Source: Streptosporangium sp. NBC_01755 (GTDB taxonomy: Bacteria; Actinomycetota; Actinomycetes; Streptosporangiales; Streptosporangiaceae). From it: a stretch of DNA of 64,000 nucleotides. The stretch's first letter is position 1, and each line of letters starts with the position of its first letter. Shown here piece after piece: positions 17,606 through 25,357 of this stretch. Location of the stretch: positions 7,998,001 through 8,062,000 of the forward strand of contig NZ_CP109131.1 of assembly GCF_035917995.1 (NCBI RefSeq), written 5' to 3'. A program made the translations under genes and the position numbers. The notes beneath the pieces were generated by a model that was not told the DNA's origin, ran no database searches, and saw only the letters and a program-made list of their open reading frames with translations.

Positions 17606-19731
17606 TACGACATCCCCGGAAGGAACTGGATGAGCAGGTCTATCAGCTTGATGCCGATGAACGGCACGATGATGCCGCCCAGACCGTATACGTAGAGGTT
17701 GCGGCTGAGCAGCTTGGAGGCGCTGGAGGGGCGATAGCGCACCCCGCGCAGCGCGAGCGGGATCAGCGCCACGATGATGATCGCGTTGAAGACGACCGCC
17801 GACAGGATCGCCGACTGCGGACTGGACAGGCGCATGACGTTCAGCGCGTCCAGGCCCGGATAGACCGCCGCGAACATCGCCGGAATGATCGCGAAGTACT
17901 TGGCGACGTCGTTGGCGATGGAGAAGGTGGTCAGCGCGCCCCGGGTGATGAGCAGTTGCTTGCCGATCTCCACGATCTCGATGAGCTTGGTCGGGTTGGA
18001 ATCCAGGTCGACCATGTTGCCGGCTTCCTTGGCGGCCGAGGTGCCGGTGTTCATCGCCACCCCGACGTCGGCCTGCGCGAGCGCGGGGGCGTCGTTGGTG
18101 CCGTCGCCGGTCATCGCGACCAGCCGCCCGCCCTCCTGCTCCGACCTGATCAGGGCGAGTTTGTCCTCGGGGGTGGCCTCGGCCAGGAAGTCGTCCACGC
18201 CGGCCTCGTCGGCGATGGCCCTGGCGGTCAGCGGGTTGTCACCGGTGATCATGACGGTGCGGATGCCCATCCGGCGCATCTCGTCGAAGCGCTCGCGCAT
18301 GCCCTGCTTGACGACGTCCTTGAGATGGATCACCCCCAGCACCCGCGCCGTGCCGTCGGCGATCTCGCCGACGACCAGCGGGGTGCCGCCGGAGCCGGAG
18401 ACGGCGTCGACGATGCCGCCGACCGCCTCGACGGAATGGCCGCCGTGGTCGCGGACCCACTTCATCACCGCGGTGGCGGCGCCCTTGCGGACCTGACGGC
18501 CTTCGAGGTCGACGCCGCTCATCCGGGTCTGCGCGGTGAACCCGATCCACTGGGCTCGGGCGAGTTCTCCCGGCAGGCGCTCTCTCAGCCCGTGCTCCTG
18601 CTTGGCGTAGACCACGATGGAGCGGCCCTCGGGGGTCTCGTCGGCGAGGCTGGCCAGCTGTGCGGCCTCTGCCAGCTCGTCGGCGGAGACTCCGGGGGCG
18701 GTCAGGAACGCCGACGCCTGCCGGTTGCCCAGTGTGATGGTGCCGGTCTTGTCCAGCAGCAGGGTGTTGACGTCGCCGGCGGCCTCGACCGCGCGGCCGC
18801 TCATCGCCAGCACGTTGCGCTGGACCAGGCGGTCCATGCCGGCGATGCCGATCGCCGACAGCAGTGCCCCGATGGTTGTCGGAATGAGGCAGACCAGCAG
18901 CGCGACCAGCACGACACCGGTGACGCCGTCCCCGGTCAGGGCCGGTGAGTCCGGCACGCCGGGGTTCTGGGCCTTGGCGTAGATCGCCAGCGGTTGCATG
19001 GTGGCGGTGGCGACCAGGAAGATGATCGTCAGGGCGGCCAGCAGGATGTTGAGCGCGATCTCGTTGGGCGTCTTCTGCCGGTCGGCGCCCTCGACCAGGG
19101 CGATCATCCGGTCGATGAAGCTCTCTCCCGGCTTCTGGGTGATCTGCACGACGATCCGGTCGCTCAGCACCTTGGTGCCGCCGGTCACCGCCGAGCGGTC
19201 GCCGCCGGACTCGCGGATGACCGGGGCGGACTCGCCGGTGATGGCCGACTCGTCCACCGAGGCGATGCCGTCGACCACATCGCCGTCACCGGGGATGATC
19301 TCCCCGGCCTCCACGACGACGAAGTCTCCCCGCAGCAGTTCCTGAGCTTCGACGACGTCCCACTCGGTGGAGTCGCGGCCGCGCAGCCGCCGCGCCGTGG
19401 TGTCGCGCTTGGCGGCGCGCAGCGTGGCCGCCTGTGCCTTACCGCGCCCCTCGGCGACGGCCTCGGCCAGGTTGGCGGAGAGCACGGTCAGCCAGAGCCA
19501 CGCCGCGGTGGCCCAGGCGAAGAACGAGGGGGTCACCACCGCCAGCACCGTGGTGAAGACCGCGCCGATCTCGACGATCAGCATCACCGGGTTGCGCCAG
19601 AGCGTGGCCGGGTTGAGTTTCCTGAGCGCCTCGGGCAGCGATGTGATCAGCTGCCTGGGGTCGAGAAGGGTGCCGCCACTCCCGGGGGTGGGTGCACGGC
19701 CCGGCTTCTGGAGCGTCTGGGCGGACATCAT
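17605..19731 (-). CDS. kdpB: KdpB catalytic subunit of the potassium-transporting P-type ATPase
   Basis: A 708-aa P-type ATPase subunit. The phosphorylated aspartate lies in [10 protein letters not shown] near residue 325, with TGES ([10 protein letters not shown]), the nucleotide-binding region [10 protein letters not shown] and the hinge [17 protein letters not shown]. It hydrolyses ATP to drive potassium uptake through KdpA. Two consecutive ATG codons (19731 and 19728) are possible starts; the first gives a 4-bp overlap with the kdpA stop. The open frame continues upstream only as a shadow of kdpA. Expression is expected under potassium limitation. Confidence 0.97.
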   Translation of the reverse strand: MMSAQTLQKPGRAPTPGSGGTLLDPRQLITSLPEALRKLNPATLWRNPVMLIVEIGAVFTTVLAVVTPSFFAWATAAWLWLTVLSANLAEAVAEGRGKAQAATLRAAKRDTTARRLRGRDSTEWDVVEAQELLRGDFVVVEAGEIIPGDGDVVDGIASVDESAITGESAPVIRESGGDRSAVTGGTKVLSDRIVVQITQKPGESFIDRMIALVEGADRQKTPNEIALNILLAALTIIFLVATATMQPLAIYAKAQNPGVPDSPALTGDGVTGVVLVALLVCLIPTTIGALLSAIGIAGMDRLVQRNVLAMSGRAVEAAGDVNTLLLDKTGTITLGNRQASAFLTAPGVSADELAEAAQLASLADETPEGRSIVVYAKQEHGLRERLPGELARAQWIGFTAQTRMSGVDLEGRQVRKGAATAVMKWVRDHGGHSVEAVGGIVDAVSGSGGTPLVVGEIADGTARVLGVIHLKDVVKQGMRERFDEMRRMGIRTVMITGDNPLTARAIADEAGVDDFLAEATPEDKLALIRSEQEGGRLVAMTGDGTNDAPALAQADVGVAMNTGTSAAKEAGNMVDLDSNPTKLIEIVEIGKQLLITRGALTTFSIANDVAKYFAIIPAMFAAVYPGLDALNVMRLSSPQSAILSAVVFNAIIIVALIPLALRGVRYRPSSASKLLSRNLYVYGLGGIIVPFIGIKLIDLLIQFLPGMS

Positions 19732-21389
19732 CGGAGTCCCTCCGCGAGCGGGCCGAGCGCCAGAGCGGGCAGGAAGGTCAGCCCGACGAGGATCACCGTC
19801 ACGCCGACGACCATGCCGACGAACTGCGGCCGGTAGGTGGGCAGCGTGCCCGCGGAGACGGGCACCGGCGCCTGCACGGCCAGGGAACCGGCCAGGGCGA
19901 GCACGAAGATGATCGGCAGGAACCTGCCGAAGGCCATGCACAGGCCGAGAGCCACGTCGTACCAGGGTGTGTTGGCGGCGAGGCCGGCGAACGCGGAGCC
20001 GTTGTTGTTGGACGCGCTGGTGAAGGCGTACAGCACCTCGGAGAAGCCGTGCGGGCCGCTGTTGAGCATGCCGGCCCGCCGCTCGGCCGAGCCCATCGCC
20101 AGTGCCGTGCCGGTCAGCACCAGCACCGGCGTGACCAGGAAGTACAGCGCGGCGAACTTGATCTCGCGGGAGCCGATCCGCTTGCCCAGGTATTCGGGGG
20201 TACGGCCGACCATGAGCCCGGCCACGAAGACCGTGATCATCGTGAGCACGAGCATGCCGTACAGGCCCGCGCCGGCGCCACCGGGGGCGACCTCGCCCAG
20301 CATCATGTCGAACATCGCGATCATGCCGCCGAGCGCGGTGAACGAGTCGTGGGAGGAGTTCACCGCGCCGGTGGAGGTCAGGGTGGTGGCGGCGGCGAAG
20401 GTGGCGGAGCCGGGCACGCCGAAGCGCACCTCCTTGCCCTCCATCGCGGTGCCCACCGCCTGCGGGACCGTGCCGCCGTGGGCGACCTCCAGCCCGGTCA
20501 GCAGCGCGACGCCGGCCAGCGCCAGGATCCCCATGGTCGCGACGATCGCGTAGCCCTGCCGTCTGTCACCGACCATGCGGCCGAAGGTGCGGGGCAGCGC
20601 GAAGGGGATCAGCAGAATCGCGAAGATCTCCACCCAGTTGGTCCAGCTCGTGGCGTTCTCGAATGGGTGGGCCGAGTTCGTGTTGTAGAACCCGCCGCCG
20701 TTGTTGCCCAGCTCCTTGATGATCTCCTGGCTGGCCACCAGGCCACCGGTGATCGCCTGCGTGCCGCCGGTCAGGGTCGTCACCTCGTGCGGGGAGGCGA
20801 GGTTCTGCACCAGCCCGCCCGCCAGCAGCACGACCGCGCCGACGAGGGCGAGCGGCAGCAGGACGCGGAAGGTGCCGCGGACCAGGTCCACCCAGAAGTT
20901 GCCCAGTTCTTCGGTCTTCCTGCGGGCGAGGCCGCGGACCAGCACGATCGCCACCGCCATGCCCACCGCGGCGGACACGAAGTTCTGCACCGCCAGGCCG
21001 GACATCTGCACCAGGTGGCCCATGGTCGACTCACCGGCGTAGGCCTGCCAGTTGGTGTTGGTGACAAAGCTGACCGCGGTGTTCCACGCGACGTGGTCGG
21101 TCACCGGCGGGAGGCCCAGCGACAGGAACAGCCTGTCCTGCAGCCGCTGCAGCCCGTAGAGGAGCAGGACGGAGACCGCCGAGAACGCCAGCAGGCTGCG
21201 GGCGTAGAGGTCCCACCTCTGCTCGGCGTCCGGCCGGACGCCGACGAACCGGTAGATCACCCGCTCGGGGGCGAGGTGCCCGGTGTCGTGGTAGACGCGG
21301 TACATGTAGTCGCCCAGCGGCCGGTGGACCACCGCGAGAGCGACGACGAGGGATCCGATGAACAGGATTCCGGCTGTGCTCGACGACAT
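19728..21389 (-). CDS. kdpA: KdpA potassium-binding channel-like subunit
   Basis: A 553-aa membrane subunit with ten or so helices and the four pseudo-repeated selectivity regions of KdpA, for example [30 protein letters not shown], and [12 protein letters not shown]. It binds and translocates potassium in the KdpFABC complex. ATG shares one base with the kdpF stop (TAATG) and the stop overlaps the kdpB start, so the three genes are tightly coupled. Length and motifs are normal. Confidence 0.97.
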   Translation of the reverse strand: MSSSTAGILFIGSLVVALAVVHRPLGDYMYRVYHDTGHLAPERVIYRFVGVRPDAEQRWDLYARSLLAFSAVSVLLLYGLQRLQDRLFLSLGLPPVTDHVAWNTAVSFVTNTNWQAYAGESTMGHLVQMSGLAVQNFVSAAVGMAVAIVLVRGLARRKTEELGNFWVDLVRGTFRVLLPLALVGAVVLLAGGLVQNLASPHEVTTLTGGTQAITGGLVASQEIIKELGNNGGGFYNTNSAHPFENATSWTNWVEIFAILLIPFALPRTFGRMVGDRRQGYAIVATMGILALAGVALLTGLEVAHGGTVPQAVGTAMEGKEVRFGVPGSATFAAATTLTSTGAVNSSHDSFTALGGMIAMFDMMLGEVAPGGAGAGLYGMLVLTMITVFVAGLMVGRTPEYLGKRIGSREIKFAALYFLVTPVLVLTGTALAMGSAERRAGMLNSGPHGFSEVLYAFTSASNNNGSAFAGLAANTPWYDVALGLCMAFGRFLPIIFVLALAGSLAVQAPVPVSAGTLPTYRPQFVGMVVGVTVILVGLTFLPALALGPLAEGLR

Positions 21390-21478
21390 TAGAAGCGCTC
21401 CGGGAAGAGCAGTGCCGCGACCATGAAGACCACCAGAACGACGACCACGGCCAGACCGGCCGCGTTGACGGCGCTCAC
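21389..21478 (-). CDS. kdpF: KdpF small membrane subunit
   Basis: A 29-aa single-helix peptide starting at GTG: hydrophobic residues 8-23 followed by the ALLFPERF ending that is diagnostic for KdpF. It stabilises the KdpABC complex in the membrane. Its start overlaps the stop of the preceding 27-aa ORF and its stop overlaps kdpA. It is too short for ordinary gene callers. Confidence 0.92.
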   Translation of the reverse strand: MSAVNAAGLAVVVVLVVFMVAALLFPERF

Positions 21479-21558
21479 AACCGTTCCACCGCCTTGACGA
21501 CCAGCCCGAGGATCGCGAAGACCGCGATCGTCAGGGCGACGAAGATGACGTCTGCCAT
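21475..21558 (-). CDS. 27-aa single-helix protein at the head of the kdp operon
   Basis: ATG 21558 is preceded by a good ribosome site (GAGGAGTGGGG on the minus strand) and encodes 27 residues, [20 protein letters not shown] and then VKAVERL: one membrane helix with a short charged tail. Its stop overlaps the GTG of kdpF (GTGA). Similar short ORFs beginning MAD-I-F and ending K-x-V-E-R-L precede kdpF in other actinobacteria as I recall, but they are rarely annotated. It may be an accessory subunit of the pump or a translational starter for kdpF. Function is inferred from position only. Confidence 0.8.
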   Translation of the reverse strand: MADVIFVALTIAVFAILGLVVKAVERL

Positions 21559-21813
21559 CCCCACTCCTCGCATCCGGGATTTGTTCTCACCACCACCCGA
21601 CGGGCGAGGCACATGCAATAAAACCGCTGTTTTCTGTGCTTATTGCGCCTCTTGACGGTTTCCATAAGCCCCAGCACCCAGGCTTGACGCCTCCCCCACA
21701 CAGTGCCCGGCAGACCTTGACGACCGCTTGACACCCGATCACAGGCTCCCGCCGCCGTGCGGGGGTGAGCGGGTATAGGTCCACAGACCCACAGGTCCGC
21801 TCTCCGTGGCGGT

Positions 21814-21836
21814 CGCCGTGTCGCGGTGACACGGCG
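21814..21836 (-). terminator. Hairpin following the tRNA-Pro gene
   Basis: A 9-bp perfect stem (CGCCGTGTC / GACACGGCG) with a 5-nt loop starts 4 bases after the tRNA 3-prime end on the minus strand. It is a likely terminator or processing signal; there is no T-run. Confidence 0.6.
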
Positions 21837-21840
21837 TCGT

Positions 21841-21912
21841 CGGAACGGCAGGGCTCGAACCTGCGGCCTTCCGGTCCCTGGCCGGATGCTCTTCCTGCTG
21901 AGCTACGTCCCG
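21841..21912 (-). tRNA. tRNA-Pro, anticodon AGG, with C33 (atypical)
   Basis: The minus strand folds into a full cloverleaf with regular lengths: 7-bp acceptor (CGGGACG / CGTTCCG, one G-U), TA, 4-bp D stem (GCTC/GAGC) with an 8-nt loop, A26, 5-bp anticodon stem, 7-nt loop CCAGGGA, 5-nt variable loop, 5-bp T stem and loop TTCGAGC. The anticodon is AGG. C1-G72, A73, G35 and G36 match bacterial proline identity elements. Odd points: U33 is replaced by C, adenine is at wobble position 34, which is rare for bacterial proline tRNA, and CCA is not encoded. It could be a functional accessory tRNA or one beginning to decay. Confidence 0.75.
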
Positions 21913-22033
21913 TCACGCGTCCGGGCCGGTTGGCGTGGGCCGTACCGGACGCGCTGCGGGCCTGCCGACCGGGCGGGGGTCGCCACTCCCGTCGCCGAGT
22001 CCCAGTCCCATGGCCCTCTTCTTTCAGGGCGGA

Positions 22034-22104
22034 GCCGCAGCGGGGCCTCGAACCCCGTCCTGCCGGGTGGAAGCCGGCTGCCTTACCTGTTCGGCCTCTG
22101 CGGC
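22034..22104 (-). tRNA. tRNA-Gly, anticodon UCC (divergent body)
   Basis: A second cloverleaf on the minus strand: perfect 7-bp acceptor (GCCGCAG / CTGCGGC), AG, D stem GCCG/AGGC (last pair G-A), 8-nt D loop with GG, A26, 5-bp anticodon stem, loop CTTCCAC with U33 and anticodon UCC, 4-nt variable loop, 5-bp T stem and TTCGAGG loop. C35, C36 and the discriminator U73 match glycine identity. The 3-prime end continues CCG rather than CCA. It lies 121 bp upstream of the tRNA-Pro gene on the same strand. Confidence 0.78.
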
Positions 22105-22267
22105 GTGTCTCCCGGAAGATCCCGGGCGTGAATCCTTTCGCGCCCTTTCGAAGGGAGGCCGAACGGATTCGCGTTCAAAGTGCTGCGCTGTGCAGTTGTC
22201 AATCTCGGAAAACAGCGATCCGGCTTATCGCCGTGAAAGCGGTGGTACCCGGTTGCGGAAATGGAGA

Positions 22268-22289
22268 AGCCGCCTGCGAATGGGCGGCT
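22268..22289 (-). terminator. Terminator of the 31-aa peptide gene
   Basis: A 7-bp stem (AGCCGCC/GGCGGCT, extendable by a wobble) with an 8-nt loop lies 21 bp after the peptide gene's stop, followed on the minus strand by a pyrimidine-rich TTCTCC tract. Confidence 0.6.
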
Positions 22290-22310
22290 CGACGGTTTCT
22301 CTCGCGAAGA

Positions 22311-22406
22311 TTATCCGCCTGACCACCCTGGGGCATGGCCGAAGTTGCCGAACAGGGGGAACTCAAAGAGCTTCTCCTGCCACGCCGGCGATGCGCCGTG
22401 GTTCAC
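22311..22406 (-). CDS. Orphan 31-aa peptide, strong ribosome site
   Basis: GTG 22406 is preceded by AAAAGGAG at 5-nt spacing, one of the best ribosome sites in the window. The 31-residue product starts MNHGASPAWQEKLFEF and ends in the glycine- and aromatic-rich PLFGNFGHAPGWSGG. It has no signal peptide or membrane helix. The gene stands alone: a stable hairpin precedes the ribosome site and a terminator follows the stop. I do not recognise the family. A short peptide with an aromatic/glycine C-terminus could be a signalling or RiPP-like peptide, but no modification enzyme or exporter is adjacent, so no function is assigned. Confidence 0.6.
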   Translation of the reverse strand: MNHGASPAWQEKLFEFPLFGNFGHAPGWSGG

Positions 22407-22423
22407 GGTTACTCCTTTTCCTG

Positions 22424-22445
22424 GGCCGGAACGGGCGTCCCGGCC
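22424..22445 (-). promoter_or_regulatory. Stable leader hairpin before the 31-aa peptide gene
   Basis: A 9-bp stem (GGCCGGGAC with GTTCCGGCC, one G-U) closes a 4-nt loop, ending 4 nt upstream of the AAAAGGAG ribosome site on the minus strand. It could stabilise the mRNA 5-prime end or modulate translation. Confidence 0.5.
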
Positions 22446-22561
22446 TTTGTTCATTGAAGGGCAAAGGCGGCCCCCGGCGCCAATGATTTTCACCGGGGTT
22501 TCTTTCCGGCGGTGGCCGCCGCGGCCGGCATGGAATTCACCTCGCCCGCTCACCGTTCACC

Positions 22562-22816
22562 GCTTCCCCGGCCCCGGCCAGGGCGGCCGACCTGTCGGGG
22601 CTGCCCCCGGCGTACATCGACGTCGGCGAGCTGGAGGTCTTCAGGGACGAGTGCATCGACTATGCCCTGCGGCTGGTCCGGGCGTGCGTCTCCACCGAGT
22701 TCCACCTCTACCCGGGTGCCTTCCACGGCTTCGACGGGATGATTCCGCAGGCGGAGATCAGTCGCCGGGCCGCCGACGAGCGGATGGTCGTGCTGCGCCG
22801 GGCACTGCTTCCCTGA
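22562..22816 (+). pseudogene. C-terminal remnant of an HSL-type alpha/beta-hydrolase (esterase/lipase)
   Basis: An 84-codon open frame matches the C-terminal third of hormone-sensitive-lipase-type esterases: RAADLSGLPPAYIDVGELE, FRDECIDYALRL, the GAFHGFDG segment that carries the catalytic histidine, and a helical end RRAADERMVVLRRALLP. The nucleophile elbow GDSAGG and N-terminal part are absent and no start codon with ribosome site exists, so this is a truncated relic ending at the TGA at 22814. Confidence 0.8.
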
Positions 22817-22905
22817 CGGCCGGACGCAGGCGCACCAGCCGCATGGCCGGGTGCGCCCGGAGCCGGCCCGCGGGATCACCGGCGCCCGGGGCGGAGAGGC
22901 CCCGA

Positions 22906-22931
22906 GGCGGAGCGGTCCCGGCCGCTCCGCC
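22906..22931. terminator. Hairpin between esterase remnant and DUF1918 gene
   Basis: A perfect 10-bp stem (GGCGGAGCGG / CCGCTCCGCC) with a 6-nt loop lies downstream of the convergent DUF1918 gene. Confidence 0.65.
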
Positions 22932-22967
22932 ATAGGAAATTTTCCCCAATCGGGTGTGAAACGCCGC

Positions 22968-23162
22968 CTAGTCCGGCGTCTTGGACACCACATGGGCGTC
23001 AGGCCCCGGGAAGACGAGGCTCTCGTGCTCGTCGCCCTCCCAGCGGACCACGTAGGGCGGGCTCCCGTCCTGGTGATGGAGCTCGACGATGCACCCGACC
23101 TTGCGGGGATCGCCGCTGTGAGTGCCCTCCACGATCAGCTTGTCACCTATGGTTGCCTTCAC
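22968..23162 (-). CDS. DUF1918 domain protein
   Basis: A 64-aa protein covering the whole DUF1918 domain: KATIGDKLIVEGTH, VGCIVELHHQDGSPPYVVRW and the end HESLVFPGPDAHV. It is a small SH3-like barrel predicted to be cytoplasmic and common in actinobacteria; its function is unknown. GTG 23162 has GGAGG at proper distance and gives the normal family length; an upstream extension to 23255 is unlikely. It is divergent from the ArsR gene, sharing a 163-bp intergenic region. Confidence 0.88.
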   Translation of the reverse strand: MKATIGDKLIVEGTHSGDPRKVGCIVELHHQDGSPPYVVRWEGDEHESLVFPGPDAHVVSKTPD

Positions 23163-23325
23163 TGTGGCCTCCTGGATCGCAGGTGCCGGTTCTCCGGGCA
23201 TCCTCTCCTTCCATGGCACCATCCTGTGACGCATACGTCCAGGTGGGGGGCACAATGAGGTCGGCTGGACGGTTTAGTCGGCTCCGGAATTCCCTCAGAT
23301 GAGTTGACGCTGAGATAGTGAGGCC

Positions 23326-23667
23326 ATGCACGCACTCGACGTTCTCGGTGACCCGGTCCGGCGCCGGATCCTGGAGTTGCTCGCCGACGGCGAGCGCGCG
23401 GCCGGCGAGATCAGCGCCGTGGTGCAGGAGGAGTTCGGGATCTCCCAGCCCGGTGTCTCGCAGCACCTGCGCGTGCTCCGAGACAACGGGTTCGCGACCG
23501 TGCGTGCCCAGGGAACAGGGCGTCTGTACGCCGTCGACCCCGCCCCGCTGCGGGAGGTGGACATGTGGCTTGATCGCTACCGGCACTTCTGGACCCAGCA
23601 CCTCGACGCCCTGGGCACCGAGATCGTCCGGGGAAAGCGGGAGCGCCGCGCCGGAGAGGCCCGCTGA
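23326..23667 (+). CDS. ArsR family winged-helix regulator
   Basis: A 113-aa regulator with the ArsR helix-turn-helix: LDVLGDPVRRRILELLADGE, SQPGVSQHLRVLRDNGF, then the wing VRAQGTGRLYAVD. It lacks the CVC metal motif of ArsR/SmtB, so it is probably a non-metal sensor of the SdpR type; such proteins often regulate a neighbouring activator or SRPBCC protein, but none is next to it here. It lies upstream of the dioxygenase promoter in the same direction and is a candidate regulator of it. Start ATG 23326 gives the typical N-terminus. Confidence 0.9.
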   Translation: MHALDVLGDPVRRRILELLADGERAAGEISAVVQEEFGISQPGVSQHLRVLRDNGFATVRAQGTGRLYAVDPAPLREVDMWLDRYRHFWTQHLDALGTEIVRGKRERRAGEAR

Positions 23668-23786
23668 CCCCTCCCCCGCGACCGGAGTCCGCCTGCCCGA
23701 AGCCGTCACCGCCTGGAGGGCCGACGAGGCGCGCAGGCAGCGGTCGACAGCACACAGGCGTAACGGAGGGCGAGACGACATCTCTA

Positions 23787-23816
23787 TTGACGGAACCTCC
23801 GGGACCGGTCTAGCGT
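23787..23816 (+). promoter_or_regulatory. Promoter of the dioxygenase leader transcript
   Basis: TTGACG (23787-23792) and TAGCGT (23811-23816) are separated by 18 nt, a good match to actinobacterial housekeeping promoters. The start would be near 23823, about 26 nt before the leader ORF's ATG. Confidence 0.7.
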
Positions 23817-23848
23817 GGCGGGAGAACCACCAGCCGCAGGAGAGAACC

Positions 23849-23977
23849 ATGACCCAGGTAGCCGTGCCAGGCTCCGGGTCCAGCCTGCCCTGCCGTAGGG
23901 ATCCGATGCGGATCAGCCCGCCGCGCAAGGGCCTGCGCCCAGGTACCGCCGCCGGGGATCCACAGACTCCCTTCTGA
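23849..23977 (+). CDS. 42-aa leader ORF upstream of the dioxygenase gene
   Basis: ATG 23849 is preceded by CAGGAGAG, a strong ribosome site, and encodes 42 residues beginning MTQVAVPGSGSSLPCRRDPM and then rich in proline, arginine and glycine. It is basic, unlike a membrane or secreted peptide. The ORF lies between a good promoter and two overlapping hairpins, 130 bp before the dioxygenase start, the layout of a translated leader. Which residue, if any, would cause ribosome stalling is not obvious; the CRR and PPRK clusters are candidates. Alternatively it is a small independent protein. Confidence 0.6.
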   Translation: MTQVAVPGSGSSLPCRRDPMRISPPRKGLRPGTAAGDPQTPF

Positions 23978-23987
23978 CCCTGGCGTC

Positions 23988-24020
23988 GCGGCGGGTCCGC
24001 CGCACGATCGGTTCGTGCGG
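23988..24020 (+). promoter_or_regulatory. Two mutually exclusive hairpins (attenuator-like)
   Basis: Hairpin A (23988-24003) pairs GCGGCG with CGCCGC around GGTC. Hairpin B (24000-24020) pairs CCGCACGA with TCGTGCGG around a 5-nt loop. They share bases 24000-24003, so only one can form at a time. They begin 11 nt after the leader stop, the classic geometry of transcription attenuation. Confidence 0.55.
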
Positions 24021-24107
24021 CCTCTCCCGTCGCGTTTCCTCCCGGATCACGCGTATATCGCCCCGGCGAGCACTTTCTGAGACGACCCTGAGCACTCGGA
24101 GCGCATC

Positions 24108-25187
24108 ATGACCACAGACCTTTCCCCATCCCCCATCACCGGCCCCTCCGCCTGGCGCGGTGACGAACTGGCCGGATCGACCCAGTGGATCTACCTTCTC
24201 GGTGACGCCGAGCGCGAGGAGCTGGAAACCCTCGGCCGCCGGTTCGTCGAGGACGACCCCGACCTGCGCAACGTGGCCGCCGAGAGCTACCCGCTCGTCG
24301 CCGCGCGCGGCATGATCGAGGAGTGCGCACGGCAGATGGACGCCGGGCGCGGTTTCATCCTGGTCCGAGGCCTGCGCACCGAGGAGTACGGTGACACGCT
24401 GGCCGGCGCGATCTTCTTCCTGATGGGCCTGCACCTCGGCACGCCGATGGAGCAGAACCAGCTCGGCAATGTGCTCGACCACGTCATCGCGACCTCCAAC
24501 AAGACGCTCGACGATCCCGGAGCGCTGCCGTCGCGGGTACGCGACCGGCTGCCCTTCCACTCCGACAGCTCCGACGTGGTCGCGCTGATGTGCCTGCGCG
24601 CGTCGAAGGAGGGCGGCTCCAGCAGTCTGGTGAGCGGCACGACGATCTACAACGAGGTCCTGCGCCGACGCCCCGACCTCGCTCCCCTGCTGTTCGAGCC
24701 CTGGCACTGGGACTGGCGGGGCCAGGACCCCGACTCCCTCGCGGACACCTACGTCTCCCCGATCTGCAGCCACGTCGACGGGATCTTCAGCACCTACGCG
24801 GGCAGCACGATGATCTTCTCCGCCCAGAAGTACCCCGGCGTGCCGCCGCTCACCGAGGCGCAGATCGAGCTGCTGCACCTCTATGACGAGATCACCCAGG
24901 AGCCGGGGCTCGCACTCGACATGGACTTCCAGCCGGGCGACGTCCAGTGGCTGCTGAACTACGCCGCCCTGCACTCGCGGACCGGCTACGTCGACTGGCC
25001 CGAGCCGGAGCGCCGCCGGCACCTGCTGCGCCTGTGGCTCAAGCGCGACGTGGGCCGCCCGCTCGTGGCGGGGTTCGGTAAGAACGTCGTGAAGGCGCGG
25101 GGCGACGAGGAGGACAAGAAGCCGCTGCCGGGCGGCAGTTTCCGCATCTCCGAGGCGGTCGTGCCCAACCAGGACTGGGGCAACTGA
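24108..25187 (+). CDS. TauD/TfdA-type Fe(II)/2-oxoglutarate-dependent dioxygenase
   Basis: A 359-aa oxygenase of the TauD/clavaminate-synthase-like superfamily. The iron ligands are visible as HSDSSD (His-x-Asp) near residue 147 and a distal histidine in ALHSRTGYVDW near residue 288, with the 2-oxoglutarate arginine in RRHLLRLWLKR. Members hydroxylate or desulfonate small acids using 2-oxoglutarate and oxygen. It is a single-gene unit, preceded by promoter, leader ORF and attenuator-like hairpins and followed by a strong terminator. The substrate is unknown; the sequence is not TauD itself, whose length is about 280. Confidence 0.88.
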   Translation: MTTDLSPSPITGPSAWRGDELAGSTQWIYLLGDAEREELETLGRRFVEDDPDLRNVAAESYPLVAARGMIEECARQMDAGRGFILVRGLRTEEYGDTLAGAIFFLMGLHLGTPMEQNQLGNVLDHVIATSNKTLDDPGALPSRVRDRLPFHSDSSDVVALMCLRASKEGGSSSLVSGTTIYNEVLRRRPDLAPLLFEPWHWDWRGQDPDSLADTYVSPICSHVDGIFSTYAGSTMIFSAQKYPGVPPLTEAQIELLHLYDEITQEPGLALDMDFQPGDVQWLLNYAALHSRTGYVDWPEPERRRHLLRLWLKRDVGRPLVAGFGKNVVKARGDEEDKKPLPGGSFRISEAVVPNQDWGN

Positions 25188-25204
25188 CCCGCGCCATACG
25201 GAGG

Positions 25205-25240
25205 AGACGGCCGGTGGGGTTCTTCCCACCGGCCGTCTTT
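25205..25240 (+). terminator. Terminator of the dioxygenase gene
   Basis: A perfect 14-bp stem (AGACGGCCGGTGGG with its complement) closes a 6-nt loop and runs into CTTTCGTT, 17 bp after the stop. Confidence 0.9.
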
Positions 25241-25271
25241 CGTTCAGGGCCTTTTACGACCCCCGGAACCT

Positions 25272-25316
25272 CTCAGGGGGCTGCCGGCGCCTGTTCCGGC
25301 GGGGCAAGCCCCTGAG
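25272..25316 (-). terminator. Compound hairpin at the end of the minus-strand operon
   Basis: An outer 10-bp stem with one bulge (CTCAGGGG-G-CT / AGCCCCTGAG) encloses an inner GCCGG/CCGGC stem. It lies 42 bp beyond the last gene of the ten-gene minus-strand operon. Confidence 0.6.
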
Positions 25317-25357
25317 GCCTCAATAAACCCTCACGGGCGATTTAGGGGCGTTTAGGG

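Noticed and set aside
22105-22230. Possible third tRNA near the two cloverleaves
   Set aside because: A GAATCC/GGATTC stem and TTCGAA occur, but no acceptor, D or T arm can be assembled.
25331-25357. Telomere-like TTTAGGG-type repeats
   Set aside because: Only two imperfect units; too few to mean anything and next to the stop of a normal gene.
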